Positions 27,523 through 36,517 of a DNA stretch of 64,000 bases are shown one piece after another. How positions within the stretch are numbered: the first letter of the stretch is position 1; each line of letters begins with the position of its first letter. The stretch covers positions 124,001-188,000 of the forward strand of contig JADJOD010000007.1 of the NCBI GenBank assembly GCA_016713985.1, in the 5' to 3' direction. Made by a program: the position numbers and the translations under genes. The notes beneath the pieces were generated by a model. The model was not told the origin of the DNA. It did not search any database and saw nothing but the letters and a program-made list of their open reading frames with translations. The stretch is from Lewinellaceae bacterium (lineage in GTDB: Bacteria; Bacteroidota; Bacteroidia; Chitinophagales; Saprospiraceae).

Positions 27523-29397
27523 ATGAATAAACTCATCCTGCCTTTACTTGTGCTGTTTTCAACGGCTGTATACGCCCAAAACCTGAACACTACTTTTCGC
27601 GCCAAAATCACCTATCCCGATCAAACGCTGGCCAACGTTTGGGGCTATGTCGCCGACGGGCACGAATACGCGCTTTTGGGCGGCGAGTTGGGACTGATCA
27701 TCGTAGACATTACCAATCCCGACTCGCCCCAGCAAATCGTGCAGATACCCGGTCCGAACAACCTCTGGAAAGAGATCAAAACCTTCAAACATTTCGCATA
27801 CATCGTTTCGGAAGGTGGCCAGGGCATTCAGGTGGTAGACCTGGGTAACCTGCCGTCCGCCATGCTGAACTACCATTATTATAAAGGCGACGGCGCTATT
27901 TTGAACCAGCTGGACCGTATACATGCCCTGCATATCGATACCACAAAAGGGGTTTTGTATGCCTACGGCGGCGACGCATGGTCCGGCGGCCGCGCAAGAA
28001 TCTTCGACCTCAATCCCGACCCGTACAACCCGAAGTTTGCCGGGATATGGAATACTTCTTTTCCCGGCAACCACAACTACATACACGACGGGTACGTCGA
28101 TAACGACACCCTGTATTCCGCCCATCTCTACGGCGGTTTTTTCTCCATTGTCGACATGACCGATAAAAGTAGCCCCGTTTTGTTGTCCACGCAGCCTACT
28201 CCCAACTTGTTTACCCACAATACCTGGCTGTCCACCGACCGGAAGGTTTTGTTCACCACGGATGAAAAAAACAACACCTTCCTGACGGCTTACGACATTT
28301 CGGACCCCTCGGACATACGCCAGCTGGATAAAATTCAAAGCAACCCGGGCAGCGGATCGGTCGTGCACAACACCCATATTCTGGGAAATTATGCCGTCAC
28401 TTCCTGGTACAAAGACGGTTTTACCATTGTGGACGTGACGCGGCCGGCCAACATGGTCCAGGTGGGCAACCACGATACCTATGCCGGTTCGGGTGGAAAT
28501 ACCGACGGATGTTGGGGGGTATATCCCTACTTCCCCTCGGGCACCATCGTAGCCACCAACATCGCGGCATTGGGCACGAACGACGGCGAGTTGTGGATAT
28601 TGACGCCGCAATACGTCCGCGCCTGCTACCTGGAAGGGATGGTTACCAACGCCGTAAACGGAAATCCGATCAACGGCGCCACCGTCAAAATACTCAGCAC
28701 TTCCACCCAGGAAAATACCGGAGCGACCGGTCTCTACAAAACCGGGCAGGCACAGGCCGGCGAATTTACCGTCCAGGTCAGCAAAGCCGGCTTCCAAAGC
28801 GTGGAGGCGCCCGTCCACCTGGAATCGGGGATCGTCACCGAACTGAACGTCGAATTATTTCCCGATACAGACCTTTTCATAAGCGGACAGGTGGTGCAGG
28901 CGCCCCAGATGTTGCCGGTGAGTATTGCCTCCGTCTACCTGTTCGGGGTGGAGCACGTGTACTCCACCACCGCCGACAAAAGTGGTTTTTTCAGCATCCC
29001 GGGAGTGAAACCGGGAATTTACGACGTGGTGGCCAGCGCTGAAAACGTGGGCGAGGTGATCCGGCGCCGGCAAAAAATCGTCTCCGATTCAACCATGGTG
29101 ATCGAAATATACAAGGGTTATCGCCGTGGAAACGGGAAAATCAAACAGGGTGATTGCCTCGCTGTCCGGGAAAACCCTTTTCACGAACAAACCGGCGTGT
29201 TATACCAACTGCCCGGGTCGGAACCCTGTTCCATCCTCGTGACCAACACCCTGGGCCAGGTGATTGAAAAAATCGGCCTGCACGACCAATCGGGCGAACA
29301 ATCGCTCGGCGCATCGTGGGCGCCGGGTGTTTATTTTGTTTGTCTCGAACAGGACGGCAAACCAATTCAATCTGTTAAGTTATTGAAAACAAATTAA
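27523..29397 (+). CDS. Choice-of-anchor B family secreted protein with LVIVD repeats and T9SS sorting domain (624 aa)
   Basis: Signal peptide residues 1-19 (ending VYAQ). Residues about 20-375 form a propeller of LVIVD-type repeats (LGLIIVDITNPDSPQ, GIQVVDLGNLPS, FFSIVDMTDKSSP, FTIVDVTRPANM), as in choice-of-anchor B proteins. Two carboxypeptidase-regulatory-like domains follow (about 370-450 and 455-540). The C-terminal ~75 residues (ILVTNTLGQVIEK... GVYFVCLEQDG... KLLKTN) are a type A type IX sorting signal. The protein should be exposed at the cell surface or released; what it binds is unknown. dapB follows two nucleotides after the stop, on the same strand. Confidence 0.85.
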   Translation: MNKLILPLLVLFSTAVYAQNLNTTFRAKITYPDQTLANVWGYVADGHEYALLGGELGLIIVDITNPDSPQQIVQIPGPNNLWKEIKTFKHFAYIVSEGGQGIQVVDLGNLPSAMLNYHYYKGDGAILNQLDRIHALHIDTTKGVLYAYGGDAWSGGRARIFDLNPDPYNPKFAGIWNTSFPGNHNYIHDGYVDNDTLYSAHLYGGFFSIVDMTDKSSPVLLSTQPTPNLFTHNTWLSTDRKVLFTTDEKNNTFLTAYDISDPSDIRQLDKIQSNPGSGSVVHNTHILGNYAVTSWYKDGFTIVDVTRPANMVQVGNHDTYAGSGGNTDGCWGVYPYFPSGTIVATNIAALGTNDGELWILTPQYVRACYLEGMVTNAVNGNPINGATVKILSTSTQENTGATGLYKTGQAQAGEFTVQVSKAGFQSVEAPVHLESGIVTELNVELFPDTDLFISGQVVQAPQMLPVSIASVYLFGVEHVYSTTADKSGFFSIPGVKPGIYDVVASAENVGEVIRRRQKIVSDSTMVIEIYKGYRRGNGKIKQGDCLAVRENPFHEQTGVLYQLPGSEPCSILVTNTLGQVIEKIGLHDQSGEQSLGASWAPGVYFVCLEQDGKPIQSVKLLKTN

Positions 29398-29399
29398 TT

Positions 29400-30125
29400 G
29401 TGTTAAAAATTGGATTGTTCGGGTACGGAAAAATGGGCCGGGCCATAGAGATGCTGGCTAAAGAACAGGGCCTGGAAATTGTGTGGCGTATCACGCGGGA
29501 AAACCGGGCGGGCATCACTGCCGAATTACTCCGGCAGGCGGATGTGGCGATTGAATTTACCCGGCCGGAAGCCGCTTTTGAAAACGTCATGTGTTGCCTC
29601 GAAGCCGGGATTCCGGTAGTCAGCGGCAGCACCGGCTGGCTTGCCACCATGCCCGCAGCAGAAGCATATTGCCGGAAAAACAACGGCGCCCTGCTCTGGG
29701 CATCCAATTTCAGCGTCGGGGTCAATTTGTTTTTTGCCTTAAACCGTTACCTCGCACAAATGATGAACGGACGCCCGGAATACTCCCCTTCCGTGACCGA
29801 AATTCACCACATCCACAAATTGGACGCGCCGAGTGGAACGGCCCTGACCCTGATCGCCGATATGCTTTCAAAAGTAGAGCGCAACAAGGGTTGGGCCCTG
29901 CATCCCGATTCGCCGCTGCCGGCGGAAATACCCGTCAACGCTATCCGGGAAGGCGAGGTACCCGGCACCCACATCATCCGCTGGAACAGCCCGGTTGACG
30001 AGATACAGATCGAACACCGGGCGCACTCCCGCGCCGGATTTGCAGCAGGCGCTGTGCTGGCCGCCCGCTGGCTGGCCGGAAAAACCGGTGTTTTTGGAAT
30101 GAACGATGTGCTGGGACTGGGATAG
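29400..30125 (+). CDS. dapB: 4-hydroxy-tetrahydrodipicolinate reductase
   Basis: Reduces 4-hydroxy-tetrahydrodipicolinate with NAD(P)H in lysine and diaminopimelate synthesis, cytoplasmic. 241 residues. N-terminal Rossmann motif LFGYGKMGR, then SGSTGW, and the catalytic/substrate-binding segment EIHHIHKLDAPSGTAL. The start is a GTG at 29400, fixed by the Rossmann strand starting within three residues. Its proximity to the T9SS gene (2-nt gap) may mean readthrough transcription. Length and motifs are normal for the short Bacteroidota DapB form. Confidence 0.93.
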   Translation: MLKIGLFGYGKMGRAIEMLAKEQGLEIVWRITRENRAGITAELLRQADVAIEFTRPEAAFENVMCCLEAGIPVVSGSTGWLATMPAAEAYCRKNNGALLWASNFSVGVNLFFALNRYLAQMMNGRPEYSPSVTEIHHIHKLDAPSGTALTLIADMLSKVERNKGWALHPDSPLPAEIPVNAIREGEVPGTHIIRWNSPVDEIQIEHRAHSRAGFAAGAVLAARWLAGKTGVFGMNDVLGLG

Positions 30126-30171
30126 AGACCGTTTCCCAAAAAAATCACAAACGCGCTCGGACAGATTGCCA

Positions 30172-30179
30172 TACCTTTG
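30172..30179 (+). promoter_or_regulatory. Promoter -7 box (TACCTTTG) of ftsE
   Basis: Perfect TAnnTTTG match 25 nt upstream of the ATG at 30205. Confidence 0.55.
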
Positions 30180-30204
30180 CCGGACCTATTTTACAACATC
30201 CTTC

Positions 30205-30894
30205 ATGCAGCCCATCGTAAAACTCTCGAACGCCGACATCCGTCAACAAGACGGCAGTCGTGTGCTGGAAAATATAAATCTCACCATCGGGGAAGGAGAA
30301 TTCACCTATCTCATCGGCAAAACCGGCAGCGGAAAAAGTAGTCTTTTAAAAACCCTGTATGCCGCCTTGTCACTCGGCGCCGGGTTTGGCGAAGTGGCGG
30401 GTTTTGATTTGAGAACCGTGACGCGAAAAAATATTCACCTGCTGCGCCGAAAATTGGGCATCGTTTTCCAGGACTTTAACTTGCTGACAGACAGGGATGT
30501 AGAGCAAAATTTGCTTTTTGTATTACGCGCTACCGGCTGGACGGACGAACCGGAAATGGCCAAACGGGTAACGGAAGTGCTCGAAGGCACCAACCTGCTC
30601 GCCAAACGCCGCGCGATGCCATTTGAACTGTCCGGCGGTGAACAACAACGGGTCGTCATTGCACGGGCACTGCTCAACAAGCCGGTACTCCTGATTGCCG
30701 ACGAACCCACCGGAAACCTCGATCCCGAAACCAGCGACGACGTGTTGATCCTGATGCGCAACCTGGCAAAACAGGAAAATACCGCCGTACTCTGCGCCAC
30801 CCACGACTACCGGATACTGCAAAATTTTCCGGCGCGTATTATCCGGGTTCAACACGGGAAATTGATTGATGATGAAGGAGTTGCGATCAGGTAA
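30205..30894 (+). CDS. ftsE: FtsE-like ABC transporter ATP-binding protein
   Basis: 229-residue ATPase. Walker A GKTGSGKSS, Q-loop VFQDFNLL, signature LSGGEQQR, Walker B VLLIADEP and the switch histidine in CATHD are all present. FtsE works with the membrane protein FtsX to control periplasmic peptidoglycan hydrolases during division; no ftsX is adjacent here, so a LolD/MacB-type role cannot be excluded, but the sequence around the Q-loop (FNLLTDRDVEQNLLF) is FtsE-like. Start at 30205 is supported by the upstream promoter box. Confidence 0.85.
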   Translation: MQPIVKLSNADIRQQDGSRVLENINLTIGEGEFTYLIGKTGSGKSSLLKTLYAALSLGAGFGEVAGFDLRTVTRKNIHLLRRKLGIVFQDFNLLTDRDVEQNLLFVLRATGWTDEPEMAKRVTEVLEGTNLLAKRRAMPFELSGGEQQRVVIARALLNKPVLLIADEPTGNLDPETSDDVLILMRNLAKQENTAVLCATHDYRILQNFPARIIRVQHGKLIDDEGVAIR

Positions 30895-30961
30895 TGCCAC
30901 TGCTCCCGCCTTCGTTCCTTCGGTGAGCAAAACTGCACCTGCTACTGCACCTGCTACCTTC

Positions 30962-31363
30962 CTACCCCACCGCTTCCAGTTTGGCTAATCTGGCCGACAT
31001 GCGTTGACTGCGCAGCGTTTTGATCAGCCTGCGGTGTTCCGTTTGCGGGCGAAAACCCGTGGTAAAAATATCGGATTTGCAAGGGGCGGCATCCTCGATA
31101 TAGTCGGCCATTTTGCCGAGTGCCACCAAAACCGGCGCTTCTTTTTCCCGTATGGCATCCGTCCGTTCCTTGCGTTTCAGGTCCTGGTTTTCCAGGGTTT
31201 TGCGCAAGTCGAGGCAACTGTTTTCCAACCCGTGCCAGATCATCGCGGGTTTTTGTACGTATGGATTTTGTTGGGTATCACGCAGGATACGTTCGGCAAA
31301 CACAGCGAGTTTGTTCCCGTGAAAAAACAGGAAATGGCGGTCGATATTCAATTTGGCGCGCAT
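30962..31363 (-). CDS. Hypothetical protein (133 aa)
   Basis: No family recognised. Soluble, basic and helix-rich, with no signal peptide. The start MRAKLNIDRHFLFFHGNKLAVFAERIL reads like a genuine ordered domain, with a conserved-looking NPYVQKPAMIWHGLENSCLDL segment in the middle and a K/R-rich C-terminal helix. It is convergent with ftsE and divergent from sucC. Confidence 0.55.
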   Translation of the reverse strand: MRAKLNIDRHFLFFHGNKLAVFAERILRDTQQNPYVQKPAMIWHGLENSCLDLRKTLENQDLKRKERTDAIREKEAPVLVALGKMADYIEDAAPCKSDIFTTGFRPQTEHRRLIKTLRSQRMSARLAKLEAVG

Positions 31364-31690
31364 AGGTCAGTTCAGTTAATCAGATTGTCAAACGGCAGAA
31401 CACTACCCGTAATTTTGCGCCAACTTGGTAAAATTGAAAATATTAATTCGATTTGGTCGCCAATCTTGCAAAAAAAGTTTAATATCAGGACAAACAGGAG
31501 TGTCAAAGTGGCCTGAATAGTAAAAACTGAAAAGAAAATTATAACTAAGTAATGTTTTTCACCTCTATTTTTTTTCTTTTTAAACCCCGATTGAAAATAA
31601 GGTGCGGGTGGGCGCGTCCGAATCTGAATTCGCCTTACTTTTGGCCGCTCCTTCAGGCGCAAGTAACCTTCACGACACATCCATTTTAAC
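31364..31690. other. Intergenic region upstream of sucC
   Basis: 327 bases with no plausible gene. It holds a TAATTTTG box at 31410-31417 and the likelier sucC box at 31636-31643, both on the plus strand. Otherwise AT-rich and featureless. Confidence 0.5.
31636..31643 (+). promoter_or_regulatory. Promoter -7 box (TACTTTTG) of sucC
   Basis: Perfect TAnnTTTG match 47 nt upstream of the sucC ATG. Confidence 0.5.
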
Positions 31691-32881
31691 ATGAATCTTC
31701 ACGAATACCAGGGAAAAGAACTGCTCAAATCGTTTGGCGTAAAAATTCAGGAAGGCATTGTGGCCCACAGCGCCGCAGAAGCCGTGGAAGCCGCTAAAAA
31801 AATGAAGGAATTATACAATTCCGACTGGTGTGTCATCAAAGCGCAGGTCCATGCGGGTGGGCGTGGCAAAGGCGGCGGTGTAAAACTCGCCAAAAGCCCG
31901 GAGCAGGCCGGAGAACTCGCCCAGGCGATGATTGGAATGCGGCTCATCACCCCGCAAACTTCGGCGGAAGGCAAATTAGTGCGCAAAGTGCTGGTGGCCC
32001 AGGACGTATTTTACCCTGGCGCCAGCGAGCCGAGAGAATTTTATATCAGCATACTCACCGACCGCGGCCGGGGCGGGAACGTGATCGTTTATTCACCCGA
32101 CGGCGGGATGGACATCGAAAAAGTGGCTGCCGAAACGCCGGACCGTGTATTTGCCGAATTTATCGACCCTTTATTGGGTTTGCGGCCGTTCCAGGCACAA
32201 AAAGTGGCCTTTCACCTCGGTCTTAGCGGCCAGGCATTTAAAGAAATGGTCGATTTTGTGCAAAAACTGTACGCCGCTTTTACCGGCTCCGACGCCAGTT
32301 TGTTCGAGATCAATCCCTGCCTCAAAACCAGCGACGACCGCATTATCGCCGTTGACTCCAAAGTCACACTCGACGACAATGCGCTTTACCGGCATAAAGA
32401 CCTCGAGGCGCTGCGCGATACCGACGAAGAAGACCCCGCCGACGTGGAAGCCCAGGAATACGACCTCAACTACGTCAAACTCGACGGCAACGTGGGTTGT
32501 ATGGTCAACGGCGCCGGACTTGCCATGGCCACCATGGACCTGATCAAACTGTCGGGCGGCGAACCGGCCAACTTCCTCGACGTGGGCGGCACCGCCGACG
32601 CCGAGCGGGTGGAAAACGCCATGCGTTTTATCCTGAAAGACCCGAACGTGAAGGCCATTCTGATCAATATTTTCGGCGGCATCGTTCGTTGCGACCGCGT
32701 GGCGCAGGGTGTGGTGGATGCGTATAAAAAGATCGGCCACATACCCGTGCCCGTGATCGTACGCCTGCAGGGCACCAATGCCGACATCGCCAAAAAGATC
32801 ATCGACGAATCCGGCCTGGAGGTCAAAGGCGCCGTGGAATTTCAGGAAGCGGCGGATCTGGTGGCGAAGGTGCTGGCCTGA
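31691..32881 (+). CDS. sucC: Succinyl-CoA synthetase (ADP-forming) beta subunit
   Basis: 396 residues. Couples succinyl-CoA cleavage to ADP or GDP phosphorylation in the TCA cycle, in complex with SucD. ATP-grasp fold: opening MNLHEYQGKELLKSFGV, nucleotide-binding VHAGGRGKGGGVKLAKS, and the C-terminal CoA-ligase half with NFLDVGGTADAERV and INIFGGIVRCDRVA. Length normal. sucD is not adjacent, which is not unusual in this phylum. Frame intact. Confidence 0.95.
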   Translation: MNLHEYQGKELLKSFGVKIQEGIVAHSAAEAVEAAKKMKELYNSDWCVIKAQVHAGGRGKGGGVKLAKSPEQAGELAQAMIGMRLITPQTSAEGKLVRKVLVAQDVFYPGASEPREFYISILTDRGRGGNVIVYSPDGGMDIEKVAAETPDRVFAEFIDPLLGLRPFQAQKVAFHLGLSGQAFKEMVDFVQKLYAAFTGSDASLFEINPCLKTSDDRIIAVDSKVTLDDNALYRHKDLEALRDTDEEDPADVEAQEYDLNYVKLDGNVGCMVNGAGLAMATMDLIKLSGGEPANFLDVGGTADAERVENAMRFILKDPNVKAILINIFGGIVRCDRVAQGVVDAYKKIGHIPVPVIVRLQGTNADIAKKIIDESGLEVKGAVEFQEAADLVAKVLA

Positions 32882-33208
32882 AACCGCCAAAGTTAAATTC
32901 GAACACTTTCTTCAACACTGCACAATTCCCTGACGCGCTCCACGTTTAGGGCTTATTCACGTTTGTAAAATAATTACACCTCCCCAAGCATAAGCGGTTC
33001 GACTTTCTTCGAACATAATCACACGCCTTGTTACCAAAGCCGTTAAGGCTGTACAATAATCCCGCGTTCGTTTAATCTTTCCCCCCTCCAAAATTCTTCG
33101 AAGTTTACAAAACACTGGTTATCAAAATTCTATCGCCGAAAAGTATGCCCTTCCGGTTGGCACACGGCGATTAATCCCCTATTCTTCTATTTCTAAAACA
33201 CCGATTCC
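32882..33208. other. Intergenic region between sucC and a T9SS cargo gene
   Basis: 327 bases, pyrimidine-rich on the plus strand, no ORF of note, no clear TAnnTTTG box and no strong hairpin. I see nothing assignable. Confidence 0.5.
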
Positions 33209-35035
33209 ATGGTTAAAACAGCACTACTCCTGCCTTTGGTGCTGGCAATGGCCACCGCCGGCCTTTTTGCCCAGCTGCCCACCCCCTGCACTTTTTCCGC
33301 TCAAGTTTCAGGCGCCTGCGAGGACGCCTGCATTTTCTGCAACTTCGACGGCTACGTCGGCACCACAATCAACGGCGATTCGGACGGAGGCGACTCCATC
33401 GACTTTTGCGGCACCCTCGAAAACGCCCAGTGGATCGGATTCATTTGTAATTCGACAACAGCCACCTTCACAGCCACACCGTTTTTTTGCAACGACAGCA
33501 ACGGCGTCCAGATCGCCCTCTATGCCGACTGCAAATCTGCCCCTTTAGCCTGCAACGTAGGCAAACAATACGGCGGCATCGCTCCGGTCTCGGTCACCGT
33601 ATCCGACCTGAATCCCGGTTCGAGTTATTATCTTCTGGTAGACGGCTATGCGGGCGACCTCTGCAATTTCACCATTGAAGTAACGCCGAACGACGCCGTA
33701 TATGAACCGGCGCTGGGTATGGTGGGTGAAATCACCGGCCCCACCGAACTCTGTTCGGGCGCCACGTTCCAGTTTTCCGTAGCGCCGGTCGCCGGCGCGG
33801 GCGCTTACATCTGGGACGGCCCGCCCGGCACGATGGTCAACGGCGATTCCGTGCCTGCGGTGGTACTGGCGCCGGAAGGATCAATCGTACAGATCACAGT
33901 GGGTACACAAAGCGGCCCCATCTGCGTGCAGGCCGCCAACGCATGCAAACAAAACCCGCCTTGCGCCAGTTCGCACAACGTGCAGATTCTGCCCGATTCG
34001 TACCGGCCGGTGATCGCGATGGAAAAACCGCAGGCCTTGTATTGCAACGACCAACCCGCCGAACTGGAGGTCGGCGTGACCCCTCCCGCCACCTACGTAT
34101 ATTCCTGGACGGCCGATTCTTCCGGTCATGTCGTGTCGGGAGCCCATAAACTGCGCTCGAAAGTGGACAGTATCGGGCAGTACACGCTTTTAGTTACCAA
34201 TAGCGTAAACGGTTGTTCTTCAACGGATAGTGTGGAGGTAACGGAGCCGCGAATACCCACCGGCGCCGCCCTGAATATCAAACACATTACCTGTTACGGC
34301 CTGAAGGACGGAATTGTACGGGTCGACAGTGTGCAAAACGGTCAGGGACCATTTGTATATGCGCTCGACGGAAAACCCTTCAACGTTGATCCGACCCTGC
34401 GCTACCTGGCGCCGGGCGACCATACGCTCCAGATCCAGGGAGTCAACGGATGCGAATGGGACAGTACGTTTACTTTAGAAGAGTTTGTCGAATTGCTCGT
34501 TGTACTGGATCCGGACACCAGCGTCCATCTCGGGCAATCCATCGAGGTGTGGCGAAATACGGCGGTCAATTACCCCGACCGGGTGGACCAGATTTCCGTC
34601 ACGCCGCCCGAACTGGATACCCTGCTCTGCGACGGGTGCCTGTTTGCTCCGGTGAGCAGTTTCCGCTACCGGGTCACGATTCTGGATTCGAACGGCTGCC
34701 GCGCTACGGGCGAACGCCTCGTGCTGGTCAATACGGAACGTTATGTATACGTCCCCAATATCTTTTACCCCGACAATCAAACGGACGGCAACGACATTTT
34801 CACCATTTTTGGCGGAGAAGACGTGGACCGGGTGCTTTACCTGCGCGTGTACAACCGCTGGGGCAAGGCGGTATTTGAAAACCGCGATTTTTTGCCCAAC
34901 GACCCCATTGCCGGCTGGGATGGAAAGGTTGCCGGCGAAAAAGCCGTCCCCTCGGTATTTGTATACGATGCGGAAATTCTGTTCAAAGACGGCCAAACCG
35001 GCAAATACCGGGGTGATGTGACGTTGATGCGGTAG
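33209..35035 (+). CDS. Secreted protein with T9SS type B (gliding-motility-associated) C-terminal domain (608 aa)
   Basis: Signal peptide residues 1-22 (ending LFAQ). An N-terminal domain rich in paired cysteines (about 27-160: CTFSAQVSGACEDACIFCNF) resembles PKD-neighbouring adhesive modules; middle region (about 175-420) has Ig/PKD-like beta-sandwich repeats with proline- and cysteine-bearing turns. The last ~95 residues (VYVPNIFYPDNQTDGND... YLRVYNRWG... GWDGK... PSVFVYDAEILF) form the type B sorting domain (gliding-motility-associated C-terminal domain). Such proteins are surface-attached by the type IX system and often act in adhesion or gliding; function here is unknown. The 21-bp repeat array follows directly. 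Confidence 0.87.
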   Translation: MVKTALLLPLVLAMATAGLFAQLPTPCTFSAQVSGACEDACIFCNFDGYVGTTINGDSDGGDSIDFCGTLENAQWIGFICNSTTATFTATPFFCNDSNGVQIALYADCKSAPLACNVGKQYGGIAPVSVTVSDLNPGSSYYLLVDGYAGDLCNFTIEVTPNDAVYEPALGMVGEITGPTELCSGATFQFSVAPVAGAGAYIWDGPPGTMVNGDSVPAVVLAPEGSIVQITVGTQSGPICVQAANACKQNPPCASSHNVQILPDSYRPVIAMEKPQALYCNDQPAELEVGVTPPATYVYSWTADSSGHVVSGAHKLRSKVDSIGQYTLLVTNSVNGCSSTDSVEVTEPRIPTGAALNIKHITCYGLKDGIVRVDSVQNGQGPFVYALDGKPFNVDPTLRYLAPGDHTLQIQGVNGCEWDSTFTLEEFVELLVVLDPDTSVHLGQSIEVWRNTAVNYPDRVDQISVTPPELDTLLCDGCLFAPVSSFRYRVTILDSNGCRATGERLVLVNTERYVYVPNIFYPDNQTDGNDIFTIFGGEDVDRVLYLRVYNRWGKAVFENRDFLPNDPIAGWDGKVAGEKAVPSVFVYDAEILFKDGQTGKYRGDVTLMR

Positions 35036-35040
35036 TTTTT

Positions 35041-35578
35041 TGAGATGCCAGATTTTGAGATACCAGATGACAGGCATAGATGCCAGGCAGACGAGGTGCC
35101 GGACGTTGGAGATGCCAGATTTTGAGATGCCGGTGAGTAGATGTCAGTTATTCGTCTTCGTCTTCAGACCTAAAATTGTCTGAGTTCTGAGACAGTTTCA
35201 ATAACCTGACATATCTGACATCTCCCGTCCCGTATCTGGCATCTCCTGTCTGGTATCTGGCATCTCCCGTCCGGTATCTGGCATCTCCCCTCTGGTATCT
35301 GGCATCTCCACTCTGGTATCTGGCATCTCCCCTCTGGTATCTGGCATCCCTCTGGATCTGGCATCTCCCCTCCGGTATCTGGCATCTCCCCTCTGGTATC
35401 TGGTATCTCCCGTCCGGTATCTGGCATCTCCCCTCTGGTATCTGGCATCTCCCGTCTGGTATCTGGCATCTCCCGTCCGGTATCTGGCATCTCGCGTCTG
35501 GTATCTGGCATCTCCCGTCCGGTATCTGGCATCTCAAAATCTGGTATCTCCCGTCTGGTATCTCCCGTCCGGCATCTC
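35041..35578. repeat. 21-bp tandem repeat array with inverted flanking copies
   Basis: From about 35215 to 35575 a 21-bp unit (ggtatctggcatctcccgtc plus one base) is repeated about 17 times with variation at two or three positions and a few shortened copies. Degenerate copies in the opposite orientation lie at 35041-35145 (gagatgccagattttgag), matching the inverted end at 35527-35552. Because 21 is a multiple of three the array stays open in several frames (heptad RCQIPDG or REMPDTG), but I regard that as an artefact. No unique spacers, so not CRISPR. Confidence 0.85.
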
Positions 35579-35894
35579 ATTTTTTCTCCGTATTCACCAG
35601 TTCGGCTGCCGCCTTGGTGACCGCTTCTATATGGGGCAGGTCTTTGGAGATCAGGTGCAGGTTTTTTTCGTATTCCTCTCGTGTAACATGGTGCATTTCA
35701 AGCACTTGCCCAAAATACACCTGCATCAGACTGTCTTTTTGAAAGCCGGAAAGGCCCGTTGTGGCGGCGTCGGCGATAAACAAGTCGGCCATAATCCGGC
35801 TGATTTTTTCGTCGGAGAGGGTCGGTTGTTCCGCCTTTTTTTCACAGGCAAAAAAAACAAACAGCAGGCAGATCCCTGCGATCAAATTTCTCAT
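35577..35894 (-). CDS. DUF4296 domain lipoprotein
   Basis: 105 residues from the ATG at 35894. Lipobox FFAC at residues 14-17 follows a hydrophobic signal, so it should be lipid-anchored in the periplasm or outer membrane. The mature part (DEKISRIMADLFIADAA... LMQVYFGQVLEMHHVTREEYEKNLHLIS) is the DUF4296 helical domain common in Bacteroidota. Function unknown. The stop codon abuts the tandem repeat array, so its 3' untranslated region is the array itself. It lies 47 nt downstream of sixA on the same strand. Confidence 0.82.
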   Translation of the reverse strand: MRNLIAGICLLFVFFACEKKAEQPTLSDEKISRIMADLFIADAATTGLSGFQKDSLMQVYFGQVLEMHHVTREEYEKNLHLISKDLPHIEAVTKAAAELVNTEKK

Positions 35895-35941
35895 TTCAGT
35901 ACTTCTTTTGGGAAAAAACACGCCCGGACGGAGGCATTTTC

Positions 35942-36388
35942 TTAGTACAACGATTTCCAGGATTCGGCGTCCGATTCTATCTGAACGATTCCACAGGTTG
36001 GAATGTTGTCAACAAAGTCGGCCGAAAAACGGTTGGCGACCTCGGTAAACGTCGGGTTGTGGCCGAACAACATCACCGTCCGGGCATCGTCCGGCAAACG
36101 GCTGATAATCCGCAGAATATCGGTCGGGGTCGCTTCATAAATATCCTGTTCCTGCACAATCCCGGTTTCTTCCATCCCGAATGCGCGGGCAAAAAACACC
36201 GCCGTACCCAGCGCTCTTTTTGCCGGACTGCTCACGATCAGGTCGGGCCGGATTCCTCTTTTTACCAGCATTTGTGCCATGAGTGGGGCGTCGTGCAACC
36301 CACGTTCGTTTAACGGGCGATTAAAGTCGCGCAAACCGGGGTTGTCCCAACTCGATTTGGCGTGGCGTATGAGAAAAAGGGTTCGCAT
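35942..36388 (-). CDS. sixA: SixA-type histidine phosphatase
   Basis: 148 residues. Starts MRTLFLIRHAKSSWDNPGLRDFNRPLNERG with the phosphohistidine-forming RHAKSSW motif; a second catalytic histidine is in MLFGHNPT, and the arginine in SSPAKRAL completes the pocket. SixA removes phosphate from phosphohistidine in phosphotransfer proteins. The ATG at 36388 is preferred since the -7 box ends four bases before it. The DUF4296 gene follows. Confidence 0.88.
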   Translation of the reverse strand: MRTLFLIRHAKSSWDNPGLRDFNRPLNERGLHDAPLMAQMLVKRGIRPDLIVSSPAKRALGTAVFFARAFGMEETGIVQEQDIYEATPTDILRIISRLPDDARTVMLFGHNPTFTEVANRFSADFVDNIPTCGIVQIESDAESWKSLY

Positions 36389-36392
36389 CAGG

Positions 36393-36400
36393 CAAAGATA
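36393..36400 (-). promoter_or_regulatory. Promoter -7 box (TATCTTTG) of sixA
   Basis: TAnnTTTG on the minus strand with a four-base gap to the ATG, implying a leaderless transcript. Confidence 0.55.
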
Positions 36401-36446
36401 CACAATGTGTTGCGGTAAAATCTTTGATCATAACCCGCAAATGACC

Positions 36447-36454
36447 TATATTTG
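36447..36454 (+). promoter_or_regulatory. Promoter -7 box (TATATTTG) of the SWIM gene
   Basis: Perfect TAnnTTTG match, 63 nt upstream of the ATG at 36518 and divergent from sixA. Confidence 0.5.
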
Positions 36455-36517
36455 AGGTTTTTATTTTACAAAATAAAAGCAGACAACCCCTGCAACTGTT
36501 GGATCACTAAACATATC

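Noticed and set aside
27559..28818. 419-codon frame antisense to the choice-of-anchor B gene
   Set aside because: It mirrors a well-supported T9SS cargo with signal peptide and repeats, and its own translation has no recognisable domain.
35215..35575. Possible CRISPR array
   Set aside because: Units are contiguous 21-bp copies without unique spacers and there are no cas genes.
35148..35580. Two overlapping minus-strand frames made of a repeated heptad (RCQIPDG / REMPDTG)
   Set aside because: They are produced by a 21-bp DNA repeat, which keeps frames open by arithmetic. No start signal, no domain; treated as a noncoding tandem array.
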